NCBI GenBank assembly: GCA_019637875.1
Contig: JAHBUW010000015.1
Coordinates: 1-64,000 of the forward strand
Source: Pseudobdellovibrionaceae bacterium
GTDB taxonomy: Bacteria > Bdellovibrionota > Bdellovibrionia > Bdellovibrionales > Bdellovibrionaceae
Direction of reading: 5' to 3'
DNA length: 64,000 nt
Both the position numbers and the translations under genes were made by a program. How positions within the stretch are numbered: position 1 is the stretch's first letter; each line of letters begins with the position of its first letter. Below, piece by piece: positions 8,522-16,630 of this stretch. The notes beneath the pieces were generated by a model. That model was not told the DNA's origin. It searched no databases and was given only the letters and a program-made list of their open reading frames with translations.

Positions 8522-9022
8522 TTACGAAACCTTGAGCTTGCGCGTGGCGCGTTCTTTTTCGCGGACGTGGAATTCCGCGTGCGGCCAGCCCTGTTCCGGA
8601 TAAGCCACGAGGAGTTTGAGCACGACCGGCGACACGAAGGGCAGATCTTTCAGTGCGGAAAAAGCGATCCATTCGGGATGGAAAAGGCCATTGTCCTTTT
8701 GCCACAAAAGCGATGCCTCTTGGCCCGACGGGGCGATGAGTTGGCCTTGCGTGCGCGCCGAATAGTAAACCTGCTGGGTGCCGTCGAATTCGATCGTGCC
8801 CAGGCGCGCGATGCCGCCGGCCTCCAGCGTGAGTCCGGTTTCTTCTTGAACTTCGCGGCGCAGTCCCACGATCGGGTCTTCACCTTTTTCGAGCCCGCCG
8901 CCGGGCGCGACATAGTACAGCTGGCCGCGTTTTTCGCGACGGATCAGGCAGATATGGGTCTCGTCGGCATTCAGAATCAGGCCGCGGACCGAGGTGCTTT
9001 TGGTGAATTTCCAAATCGACAT
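8522..9022 (-). CDS. Nudix hydrolase
   Basis: 166 residues. A complete Nudix box lies at about residues 41-63: GGGLEKGED, then REVQEETGL, matching G-x5-E-x7-REVxEExGL. The fold hydrolyses a nucleoside diphosphate linked to another moiety; the substrate cannot be told from sequence. The start MSIWKF has AAGG 6-9 nt upstream. The gene is divergent from the ATP-grasp gene with only 32 bp between start codons. Confidence 0.9.
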   Translation of the reverse strand: MSIWKFTKSTSVRGLILNADETHICLIRREKRGQLYYVAPGGGLEKGEDPIVGLRREVQEETGLTLEAGGIARLGTIEFDGTQQVYYSARTQGQLIAPSGQEASLLWQKDNGLFHPEWIAFSALKDLPFVSPVVLKLLVAYPEQGWPHAEFHVREKERATRKLKVS

Positions 9023-9054
9023 CTGACCTTCGTATCGGCTAGGTTCAGCGACTG

Positions 9055-9969
9055 ATGAAGCTCTTTTTCCTGACCGGCCCCGAATTTCCCGCGGGTCATC
9101 CCGACGACCAGAAGCTCTTTGACGCCGCGAAAGCCTTCGCCGATCCCGCGTGGCTCGATTGGCGCGCGCCGGCGGGTCCCGGTTACGGGGATGTCGTCCT
9201 CATCCGCACGCCTTGGGATTATCAAACTGATCCATACCGCTTCTTGCGCGTGCTCGAAAGTTTCGAAAAAGCGGGCGCGCGCCTCGCGAATCCCTACGCG
9301 ACCGTGCAGTGGAACCTCGACAAGATCTATATGACCGAACTCGCGGAAGCGGGCGTCGACATCGTCCCGACCCACGCCTTCGCGCGACCGCTTCAGGAGC
9401 TGACGGAGTTCCGCGAAGCTGGGGTTCATGGCGAATGGATTTTGAAACCGCGCATCGGCGCGAGCGCGAGCGGCGTCCTGAAAGTGCGGGATGCAGAGCT
9501 TGACCGGATCATCAGCGCGGGATTCGCCGAAACTCCACGTATCGAGCACGTGAACGGGCAGCGCGGGGCGGGAAGTATCCAGGTGCCGCTTCAGGATTTG
9601 CTCTTGCAGCCGATGATCGAGAGTGTTCGCGAGCAGGGCGAGGTCTCGTTGATTTACTACCGGATCGACGGCGAAGCGGTGTTCAGTCACGCGAGCCTCA
9701 AGGTCCCGAAGGCCGGGGACTTCCGCGTGCAGGTCGATTGGGGCGGGACGGATGCGGCATATTCGCCCACGGGCGAACTGATCGCGACGGGCGCCGCTTG
9801 GCTCGCAGTCCTTGATAAGCCTTGGTTTTATGCGCGGGTGGATATTCTTGAGTACGCGGGCGCGCGCCCCTTACTGGGTGAGGTCGAACTGATCGAGCCG
9901 CAATTGTTCCACCGCTTCGGTGCGCGCAGTGAAGAGCTGTGCCTGCGCTCCCTGGGTTTCACGAAATAG
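9055..9969 (+). CDS. ATP-grasp domain protein (RimK/glutathione-synthase-like)
   Basis: 304 residues. Motifs are RTPWDYQ (about 58-64), WILKPRIGASASG (ATP-grasp lysine and glycine-rich loop) and QPMIES followed by GEVSLIYY, with LGEVELIEPQLF carrying the late acidic Mg-binding residues. ATP-grasp enzymes ligate a carboxylate to an amine or thiol through an acyl-phosphate; the substrate is unknown. The ribosome site is weak. It is divergently arranged with the Nudix gene. Confidence 0.8.
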   Translation: MKLFFLTGPEFPAGHPDDQKLFDAAKAFADPAWLDWRAPAGPGYGDVVLIRTPWDYQTDPYRFLRVLESFEKAGARLANPYATVQWNLDKIYMTELAEAGVDIVPTHAFARPLQELTEFREAGVHGEWILKPRIGASASGVLKVRDAELDRIISAGFAETPRIEHVNGQRGAGSIQVPLQDLLLQPMIESVREQGEVSLIYYRIDGEAVFSHASLKVPKAGDFRVQVDWGGTDAAYSPTGELIATGAAWLAVLDKPWFYARVDILEYAGARPLLGEVELIEPQLFHRFGARSEELCLRSLGFTK

Positions 9970-10039
9970 TCTCTCAAACTGAGGCGTTCATCTTCTAGCT
10001 CGTGGGCAGTCGGCGCTAAGTCCTCGGGATCCAAGGTCT

Positions 10040-10243
10040 TCCCTCTATTTTCGCGTCGAATTCGTCCAGCGCCTCGACGTTTTCACAAGTCGCTAAGTCA
10101 CCGAATCCCGCGTGAATCGGGTGAGCACGGCGTTTGCTCTATCTAGTCTTGCCCTCATCCATGTCCCAACATGGAGACCTCCAAGCCCAACCTTCACTCA
10201 CGGATAGAGTGACAAAAGGACCGTAAGGTCCTTTTGTTTTTTT
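10040..10243 (+). ncRNA. Candidate structured small RNA (family unassigned)
   Basis: The 344-bp gap between the ATP-grasp and LOG genes has no plausible ORF but is rich in structure. AGGTCT pairs with AGACCT, GAGCA (10123-10127) with TGCTC (10135-10139), CTCTATC (10137-10143) with GATAGAG (10203-10209), and CCATGT (10159-10164) with ACATGG (10169-10174). It ends in a 10-bp intrinsic terminator with seven T. The 5' end is a guess. A 6S-like RNA is one possibility but I could not match it to the consensus. Confidence 0.35.
10213..10243 (+). terminator. Strong intrinsic terminator
   Basis: CAAAAGGACC (10213-10222), loop GTAA, GGTCCTTTTG (10227-10236), then seven T. It is too far (243 bp) from the ATP-grasp stop to be its obvious terminator, which supports an independent transcript. 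Confidence 0.85.
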
Positions 10244-10313
10244 GCGCGTCGGCTTTTCAGGGAAGGCGTATCCGCCTTGGCAACCCGGGGTTCGGCACGC
10301 TAGATTTCCGCTC

Positions 10314-10856
10314 ATGAAAATCTGTGTGTTCTGCGGCTCAAGAATGGGCCGTGATCAAGATCTGGTGCAAGAGACGGTGGAGCTCGGTCGATTCTTCGCG
10401 CGCGAAGGTTTCGAGCTTGTTTACGGTGGCGGTAAAGTCGGCCTGATGGGAAAAATCGCCGACGGCGTGCTCGAGGGCGGCGGGCGGGTGACCGGCATTA
10501 TCCCGACTTTTCTTTCCACCGAAGAGGTCGCGCGCCATGACCTGACCACACTCGAGATGGTGCAGACGATGGAAGAGCGCAAACGCCGCATGTTCGAGAT
10601 CTCGGACGCTTTCGTGACGCTGCCGGGAGGCTTCGGCTCGCTGGACGAACTTTTCGAAGCGGTGACCCTCACCCAGCTTCGCATCCACGAAAAGCCGAAC
10701 CTCATCGTTTCGTACCGCGGTTACTACGACGACCTCGATCGCCAGCTTCAGCGCATGGAAACCGACGGCTTCATGACGTCCGAGACGCGGAGACTCTGCG
10801 AGTTTCTGTCGGACTTCGGCGCGCTGAAGGCGGCGTTGCTGGGGCTCCGGTCGTAA
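10314..10856 (+). CDS. LOG family protein (TIGR00730, putative nucleotide phosphoribohydrolase)
   Basis: 180 residues from the ATG at 10314. Motifs are VFCGSRMG at the start, YGGGKVGLMGK, and the family signature LPGGFGSLDELFE at about residues 97-109. The family cleaves nucleoside 5'-monophosphates (cytokinin-riboside monophosphate in some members) to base and ribose 5-phosphate. The longer in-frame start at 10242 would begin inside the preceding terminator and is rejected. The stop codon lies in the arm of the long inverted repeat that follows. Confidence 0.88.
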   Translation: MKICVFCGSRMGRDQDLVQETVELGRFFAREGFELVYGGGKVGLMGKIADGVLEGGGRVTGIIPTFLSTEEVARHDLTTLEMVQTMEERKRRMFEISDAFVTLPGGFGSLDELFEAVTLTQLRIHEKPNLIVSYRGYYDDLDRQLQRMETDGFMTSETRRLCEFLSDFGALKAALLGLRS

Positions 10857-10969
10857 GGTACCATCTACCTTTTGTTTCGCGTTGGCGTCAAAAAACACAA
10901 AAACCACCCCTTGGGGTGGTTTCGTGCTTTCTGACGCGCAAGCGACACAAAAGGTAGATGGTACCTTAC
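10853..10969. repeat. 117-bp inverted repeat with perfect 23-bp arms; bidirectional terminator
   Basis: The arm at 10853-10875 is the exact reverse complement of 10947-10969 and contains GGTACC. Inside is an imperfect second palindrome, and at the centre AAACCACCCC (10901-10910) pairs with GGGGTGGTTT (10913-10922). The element fills the space between two convergent genes and includes the LOG stop codon. It can act as a two-way terminator, but the perfect outer arms are longer than a terminator needs. Confidence 0.85.
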
Positions 10970-12535
10970 CTACTGCGCGCGGAAGACTTGCACGTTCAGG
11001 AGACCGCCGTTGGCGCGGATGCCGAACGGATCGTTTTCCGTGAGTGCCGCCGGGTTCAGCAGCATCAGCCACTGACCTTCGAGGTTTTTCTCGAAGCGAA
11101 CGTAAGTGCCGGTCACTTTTTTGCCGTTCAGGAAAACCGCGATCTTGTTCAGATCTTCCGCGGCGTTCAGGACCACCGGCGAAGTCTGCAGGGAGTCGAT
11201 GAGGCTTGCGTAAGCGAAGCTGACTTCGATTTTCGCGCCGCGGGCCGGAGCGTTCGTGAACACGATCTCGCCGTTCGCGATGCGGAAGCCCGAGGTGACG
11301 ACGGCGCCGTTGATTTTCACGACGAGTGAAGAGAGGTCGATGTCTTTATCCGACAGCTTCCACTTCTTTTTGTACTCGGCGCGACCGGTCGGGAGATTCG
11401 AGGTCGAACCCGTGATGCGCACCGTTTCCGTCGTGCCATTCACCAAGGTGACCGTGAACGTGCGCTGATTCAGTGGCAGGGCGGGATTCAGGCCCGGCAC
11501 GTCGTCAGACACGTACTCCAAAGCGTAAGTCGTTTGCACGCGCAGCATGATGCGATTCAAGATGGTGTTGAGCGTGATGTTGCCGTTCACGAGATCCATG
11601 TAAGGGAAGTGCTCGCCGTTCGAAGCGGGGATGATTCCCAGATTCGTACCGAAGTTGCGCTCGTAGCCGGCGCGCGAAGGGGTCGCCGCGAAGAGGTTGA
11701 CTTGCGAGCGGGCCAGCGAAGCCAAAACGTTGGTGTAGACGGGAGCGTTCGCGCCCAAAGCACCGGGATTTTGCGGACCGTACAAGAAGCCCGCGTCGGT
11801 CAGCAGGATGCCGAAGCGCTGCGAACCTTGCGCCCAAGGAGCGCTCTCGACGTCGATGACGGCTTGCAAAGGATTTTCGTCGAGGTCACGGCCACCGGGA
11901 TCGGCCGCACCGCAACCGGCCGACAGGCCGTTCACTTCCGAGATCAGCTCGTCGACCTGAGCTTGCGTTTCGGGTTTCGAAGGATCGTTATCGTAGAAGC
12001 GATCGCACTTACGAACCGTGTAATCACCGAAAGTCGAAAGGCACATACGGGTGTGGTAGCCCGCCGCGCGCGACGAGTTGATGAAGTTGATCACGCGGGT
12101 TTTCGCCGACGCGATGGTGGGATTCATCGAACAAGTGACGTCGATCAGGAAGGCGATATCGACCGTGCGACGGCTCGACTGGGGATTCGAAGTCATATTG
12201 AAAGCGGGGACGGTCACGCCGTTCTCTTTCAAGACGATTTCGCTCGAGTTCAGGTTGTTCAGGTACTCACCGCCCGAGGTGACCGCTTGGAACGTCACGG
12301 TGGTGCGGTTCGAATCCAGGCTGTCCTGGTTGAACGAAGCGGCCGACGAGCCGAGTTTCATCTGCGCCGAGTGGATTTGCACCAGCTCCGGGGGGTTGAT
12401 GATGACGGGTTCTCCCGGCTCGTCCACCAGCTTTTGACCTTCCGGTTCGACCGGGGCGAAATCATACTTCGCGCAAGCCGCCAGACCCAGGAACATGATC
12501 ACAGACAAACCTTTAACACCCAACTTCAGGCACAT
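10970..12535 (-). CDS. von Willebrand factor type A domain lipoprotein
   Basis: 521 residues. The lipobox FLGLAAC places lipidation at C21. A VWA domain starts near residue 125; its metal-site motif is D132-V-T-C-S136-M, a DxTxS variant with cysteine where glycine is usual. TDAGF follows at about residue 248. The C-terminal 150 residues look like beta-sandwich repeats. GGGAGG precedes the ATG. VWA lipoproteins usually bind proteins or other ligands at the cell surface or in the periplasm; the partner is unknown. Confidence 0.85.
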   Translation of the reverse strand: MCLKLGVKGLSVIMFLGLAACAKYDFAPVEPEGQKLVDEPGEPVIINPPELVQIHSAQMKLGSSAASFNQDSLDSNRTTVTFQAVTSGGEYLNNLNSSEIVLKENGVTVPAFNMTSNPQSSRRTVDIAFLIDVTCSMNPTIASAKTRVINFINSSRAAGYHTRMCLSTFGDYTVRKCDRFYDNDPSKPETQAQVDELISEVNGLSAGCGAADPGGRDLDENPLQAVIDVESAPWAQGSQRFGILLTDAGFLYGPQNPGALGANAPVYTNVLASLARSQVNLFAATPSRAGYERNFGTNLGIIPASNGEHFPYMDLVNGNITLNTILNRIMLRVQTTYALEYVSDDVPGLNPALPLNQRTFTVTLVNGTTETVRITGSTSNLPTGRAEYKKKWKLSDKDIDLSSLVVKINGAVVTSGFRIANGEIVFTNAPARGAKIEVSFAYASLIDSLQTSPVVLNAAEDLNKIAVFLNGKKVTGTYVRFEKNLEGQWLMLLNPAALTENDPFGIRANGGLLNVQVFRAQ

Positions 12536-13024
12536 ACGGCCCTCCCACGAACCGAGTTACAGCAAAGGTCTTGCCAACCGCGAAAGTTCGGAACTCCGTT
12601 TGTGTTTCTAAGAGCTTGCGCGTGAAATCGTGATTTTCGAAAGTTTTGTTTTTCGTCGCGCTTGTCGACGCGACGAGACCTTTCTCAGAGGAGAAACCCG
12701 TTTTTCACCGACGTGGGTCGGGTGAATACGATGACGACATTTCCTCGCGAATTTCCCTTCTCGGGACTTTCGCAACGCGTGCTCTGAGTTCGACAGTAAT
12801 TCCGAAACTGGACCTCGCAAGGCGCATGCGTGACATATCCGTGAATGATCGCGAGGAGTTCTCGCGTCGGAAGCGCGTCGCGCGCGATGGATTTTTCCGC
12901 GCGTCGCGCGCCATTAGGGGTTGAGTCGCGCAATGAAACAACTTAAAGTCCTGGAGAGTTTGCGAAAGTCGCGACTTTCGTCAAAGTCCAACGCAATTTT
13001 CATATCCTTGAAGGCGGTGAAGCC
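12536..13024. other. 489-bp intergenic region, no supported gene
   Basis: This gap separates divergent genes. Open frames here (for example 12646-12924 plus, 12608-12820 minus) lack ribosome sites and have arginine-rich compositions typical of shadow frames. It presumably holds both promoters. The only clear structure is the perfect palindrome at 12963-12980. Confidence 0.6.
12963..12980. promoter_or_regulatory. Perfect 18-bp palindrome upstream of the Mrp operon
   Basis: CGAAAGTCGCGACTTTCG reads identically on both strands. It lies 45 bp ahead of the first gene of the Mrp run, a typical place for an operator; a shorter AAAGTC half-site recurs at 12983-12988. Confidence 0.4.
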
Positions 13025-13573
13025 ATGGATCTTGGCCTTTTCCCACGCAAAAACTCCCGCATCGCTGCACCCGTGCGTCGGTTCGCGACCTTGCTGCTGA
13101 GTTTCGGTCTCCTGGGAAGCGTTCCCGCGCGTGCGGATTTGGGATTGACCTGGGATTTGGGCGCGTCGACCGGTAGCTACAACAACGTCGGCTACTCCGA
13201 GGTCAACCTCGGGGTGAATTGGTCCTTCACCGACTATCTGATTTGGCGTAACTCGGTCTTTAGCCGCTTCCCCTCGACGGGGGATGGAGTCCAAGGATTG
13301 GATACGTCTTTGCGGCTGCACCATTCCGTGACGAGCGATAACGGCACCTTCGGCCTCGGTTTCTTCGGCGGCCCGGGATACCGTTTCGCGTCGGCGTCGT
13401 ACTCGGCGGCCTTCGCCGAAGCGGGCCTGCTCGTGAAGCTCGGCGGGCTGCAGCTCGGCGGCGGCGTGAAAGCCTTCCGTTATTCCAACCCCGGCACCAC
13501 CACGACCGGTGCCGCCCTTCCTCCCGACGATGTGACCTACTTCATCATTCTTTCGGGAGGAGGCGCACTCTGA
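13025..13573 (+). CDS. Small secreted, probably outer-membrane beta-barrel protein
   Basis: 182 residues. A positively charged start is followed by FATLLLSFGLLGSVPARA, a signal peptide. The mature protein is short alternating strands rich in Gly, Ser, Tyr and Phe (LGLTWDLGASTG, GLGFFGGPGYRFAS), consistent with a beta-barrel of six to eight strands, though it ends in SGGGAL without a terminal aromatic. Its stop overlaps a CTG codon in frame with mrpA, so it appears to be the first gene of the Mrp operon. Function unknown. Confidence 0.65.
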   Translation: MDLGLFPRKNSRIAAPVRRFATLLLSFGLLGSVPARADLGLTWDLGASTGSYNNVGYSEVNLGVNWSFTDYLIWRNSVFSRFPSTGDGVQGLDTSLRLHHSVTSDNGTFGLGFFGGPGYRFASASYSAAFAEAGLLVKLGGLQLGGGVKAFRYSNPGTTTTGAALPPDDVTYFIILSGGGAL

Positions 13574-13599
13574 CGAATGCCGACAATCGAAAGCTCGGT

Positions 13600-15855
13600 G
13601 TGGTCGCGCCGCTCTTGGCGGCGGTGCCGCTGGCGCTCGCCGCGTTTTTCGCGTGGCTGGTGCAGGGCGCTCCCGACGGGCTTTTTTACTCCAGCCTTCC
13701 CTGGGCGCCGTCCATCGGCTTGAACCTGTCATTTCGTATCGACGGGTTGAGCCAGCTTTTTTTGCTTTTGATTTTGGGCGTGGGTTTCGTGATTCAAAGT
13801 TTCGCCGCCGTCTACTTCCAAGGGAAGTTCGAGATGTGGCGGCGCTACCGCGGCCCCATGTTGCTCTTCACGCTGGCCATGGTGGGCGCGGTCACCTCGG
13901 ACAACCTGCTGCTCCTTTTTATGTTCTGGGAGATGACGAGCCTGGCTTCGTTCTTCCTGATCGGTCTGGAGCGCGAGCGGGTCACCGCACGGCACGCGGC
14001 GCAGATGGCGCTCATCGTGACGGGGGCGGGGGGCTTGTGTCTGCTGGCGGGGGCGTTGATGCTTGGCCAGATGGCGGGGCATTTCGAGATTTCACGCCTG
14101 CTGGGTGAAGCGGCGAGTCTGCGCGATCATCCATGGCTGCCCGCCGTGTTCGCGCTGTTCGCGCTGGGAGCCTTGACGAAGTCCGCGCAGTTTCCGTTTC
14201 ACTTTTGGCTCCCCAACGCCATGGCGGCGCCCGCGCCCGTGAGTGCTTATCTGCATTCCGCGACGATGGTGAAGCTCGGGATCTATCTGCTTTACCGCTT
14301 CTATCCCTTGTTCGGTTCGCTCGAGTGGTGGCCATGGGTGCTCATCGGCTCGGGCGGCATCACCTTCGTGTGGGGCGCGTGGGTGGCGCTGCATAAGACC
14401 GATTTGAAATCGCTTCTGGCCAATACGACGATCAGTGGTCTGGGGCTTCTGGTTTTGTGTCTGGGCGTCGGGACACCGGGCGCGCTGACGGCGGGGCTCG
14501 TGTTCCTGCTCGCGCACGCTCTCTACAAGGCGCCGATGTTTCTGCTGACCGGCGTGATCGAGAAAAAAGTCGGGACCCGCGATCTGCGCGAACTCACCGG
14601 TCTGGGCTGGAAGATTCCGGGACTGACGCTCGCGATGGCGCTCGCCGCGGGTTCGATGGCGGGGCTGCCGCCGGGAATCGGGTTCGTCGCGAAGGAACTG
14701 GCCATCGAGTTCGCGTTGACCGGCGACTACCTGATCATGGTGTTCGTTTTTTGGGGTTCGGTCTTCACGATCGCGACCGCGCTGCGCTTGGCGCACGCGC
14801 CGTTCTGGGGGCGCCCCGCCGCGAACATCGAACCGCGTGAAATCGTCGCGGGCTCGGCGTGGGGAATCACCGCCGCGCCGCTCGTTTTGACGATCGTGGG
14901 GCTCGCGGCGGGAATATTCGTGGCGGCCGCGGGCGCGGCGTTGATCGACCCAACGCTCTCGGCGATCGGTTCGCCGACCACTGAATCCGCATTGTCATTG
15001 TGGCACGGATTGAACTGGGCGCTCGGCCTTGGCATTTTCACGTGGATCGCGGGCGCGCTCGTTTACCGCTTTCATCCGATCATCGAGACTTTCGGTAGCC
15101 GCGCGTACTTCGACGGCGATTACGCCTACGAAGTCGTTTTGCGCGGAACTTTGCGCGCGGGCGCGACGCTCACCCGGCTTTTGCAGAACGGATCGCTGCA
15201 GTTTTACCTGATCGTCAACGTCTTCGCGATCATCGGGGCGGGCTACCTTGCGTACTGGACGGCCCCGGCGCTCAGTCTGGAGCTTCTGACCACGGAAGCG
15301 ACGCACCCGCCAATCTACGACATCCAGCAAATCTGGGGCATCCTGCTTTGCTTTTTGATGATGGGGATGGCGGGCCTTTCGCTGACGACCCGCTACGCGT
15401 TGACCTCGGTGCTCGGCATGAGCGGCGTGGGCTTCGCGGTCGTCGTGTTTTTCGTTTTCTTCGGCGCGCCGGATCTGGCGCTCACCCAGTTCGCCGTCGA
15501 GTGCATCGGGCTTTTGATCCTCGTTTTGATTCTGCCGTCGATGCCGCCGTTCCGTCGCATGACCACGAGCGGGTTCCGTCGTTTCCAAACGATGCTGTCC
15601 GTGGGCGCGGGCTTCATGGTCTTCTTGGGCGTGTGGATCGGGCAGATCAAAGGCAACGCCTCGGGCCTTTCCGAGTATTTCGGCGCGCAGAGCTGGCTTG
15701 AGGCCAATGGCCGCAACGTCGTGAACGTGATTTTGGTCGACTTCCGCGGACTCGATACGATGGGCGAAATCACGGTGCTCGTCATCGCCGCGCTCGGGGT
15801 TGGGGTTTTGCTGCGTCGCCCGACTCAACCCGACGGTGAAAAGGGGAGCGAATGA
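13600..15855 (+). CDS. mrpA: Mrp Na+/H+ antiporter subunit A
   Basis: 751 residues from GTG 13600, polytopic. The NuoL-like antiporter core contains FMFWEMTSLASFFLIG, then FPFHFWLPNAMAAPAPVSAYLHS (lysine/histidine proton path), then LFLLAHALYKAPMFLLTG-type helices. The C-terminus has the MrpA-specific part, including VDFRGLDTMGEITVL. Mrp complexes exchange cytoplasmic Na+ for external H+. GTG 13600 has no ribosome site; a CTG at 13570, ten codons upstream in frame, has GGAGGAGG 6 nt before it and overlaps the previous stop (CTGA), so the true start may be 13570. Confidence 0.93.
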   Translation: MVAPLLAAVPLALAAFFAWLVQGAPDGLFYSSLPWAPSIGLNLSFRIDGLSQLFLLLILGVGFVIQSFAAVYFQGKFEMWRRYRGPMLLFTLAMVGAVTSDNLLLLFMFWEMTSLASFFLIGLERERVTARHAAQMALIVTGAGGLCLLAGALMLGQMAGHFEISRLLGEAASLRDHPWLPAVFALFALGALTKSAQFPFHFWLPNAMAAPAPVSAYLHSATMVKLGIYLLYRFYPLFGSLEWWPWVLIGSGGITFVWGAWVALHKTDLKSLLANTTISGLGLLVLCLGVGTPGALTAGLVFLLAHALYKAPMFLLTGVIEKKVGTRDLRELTGLGWKIPGLTLAMALAAGSMAGLPPGIGFVAKELAIEFALTGDYLIMVFVFWGSVFTIATALRLAHAPFWGRPAANIEPREIVAGSAWGITAAPLVLTIVGLAAGIFVAAAGAALIDPTLSAIGSPTTESALSLWHGLNWALGLGIFTWIAGALVYRFHPIIETFGSRAYFDGDYAYEVVLRGTLRAGATLTRLLQNGSLQFYLIVNVFAIIGAGYLAYWTAPALSLELLTTEATHPPIYDIQQIWGILLCFLMMGMAGLSLTTRYALTSVLGMSGVGFAVVVFFVFFGAPDLALTQFAVECIGLLILVLILPSMPPFRRMTTSGFRRFQTMLSVGAGFMVFLGVWIGQIKGNASGLSEYFGAQSWLEANGRNVVNVILVDFRGLDTMGEITVLVIAALGVGVLLRRPTQPDGEKGSE

Positions 15856-16268
15856 GAACGTCCCTGATTCTCGCGAAAGTCGCGAAGCTGATCTTCTGGC
15901 CGCTCTTGGTTTTCAGTTTTATTTTGTACTGGCGGGGGCACAACGCGGAAGGCGGGGGCTTCATCGGGGGGCTCGTCGCCGCGGCCGCCTTCGGTGTGAT
16001 CGGCTTCAGTTTCGGCGTGCATGAACTGCGTCGCCGTCTTTACTTTCATCCGGTGACCTATCTGACATTCGGTCTGGCCTGCGCTTACGGCGCGGGCGCA
16101 CTGGGCTGGTGGGCGGGCTCGAACTTCTTGAAGTCGCTTTGGGTCGAGGTCCCCGTCATCGAGAAACTGGGCTCGACGGCGCTCTTTGATTTGGGCGTGT
16201 ACGCGATCGTTCTCGGCATGGTCAGTTTGATCATCACCAATCTCATGAGCGACGGGGGCATCGAATGA
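15852..16268 (+). CDS. mrpB: Mrp Na+/H+ antiporter subunit B
   Basis: 138 residues, about four transmembrane helices. The family signature RGHNAEGGGFIGGLVAA is present at about residues 28-44. The gene starts in an ATGA overlap with mrpA, after AAGGGGAG. It is an essential membrane subunit of the Mrp complex, whose role is structural and in ion path assembly. Confidence 0.93.
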   Translation: MRTSLILAKVAKLIFWPLLVFSFILYWRGHNAEGGGFIGGLVAAAAFGVIGFSFGVHELRRRLYFHPVTYLTFGLACAYGAGALGWWAGSNFLKSLWVEVPVIEKLGSTALFDLGVYAIVLGMVSLIITNLMSDGGIE

Positions 16269-16630
16269 ACATCGCGGGGACGCCACTCCAGTTCGTCTTC
16301 GCCCTGACCGTGGGCTTTTTGTTCGCCGCGGGGCTGTGGCTGATGATGCGCAAAAACTTCGTCAAAATCGTCGTGGGGTTCACGCTTTTGGGACACGCGG
16401 TGAACTTGACGGTCTTTTCGAGCGGAGGGTTGGTCGCGACGAACGCGCCCCTGATCGCCGCCGGCGAGACGACACTCGCCACGGGATCGGCCGATCCACT
16501 GCCGCAAGCGCTCGTGCTGACCGCCATCGTGATCGGCTTCGCCGCGCAGATTTTTTTGATCGTGCTCATGCGGGGAGCGGCGGCCTTGATGGCGGCGCGA
16601 CCGGATTCGGAAATCGGGGGTGACGAGTGA
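16265..16630 (+). CDS. mrpC: Mrp Na+/H+ antiporter subunit C (NuoK-like)
   Basis: 121 residues with three transmembrane helices: FVFALTVGFLFAAGLWLMM, then the NuoK-like GFTLLGHAVNLTVF, then ALVLTAIVIGFAAQIFLIVL. It overlaps mrpB by 4 bp (ATGA). The position and helix pattern match MrpC/MnhC. Confidence 0.92.
   Translation: MNIAGTPLQFVFALTVGFLFAAGLWLMMRKNFVKIVVGFTLLGHAVNLTVFSSGGLVATNAPLIAAGETTLATGSADPLPQALVLTAIVIGFAAQIFLIVLMRGAAALMAARPDSEIGGDE

Noticed and set aside
12646-12924. 92-residue plus-strand ORF in the long gap
   Set aside because: No ribosome site, Arg-rich, no hydrophobic or domain pattern; overlaps equally weak minus-strand frames.
15825-16286. Minus-strand frames across mrpABC and similar frames at 14092-15828 and 16771-17691
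   Set aside because: They mirror complete, motif-bearing Mrp subunits.
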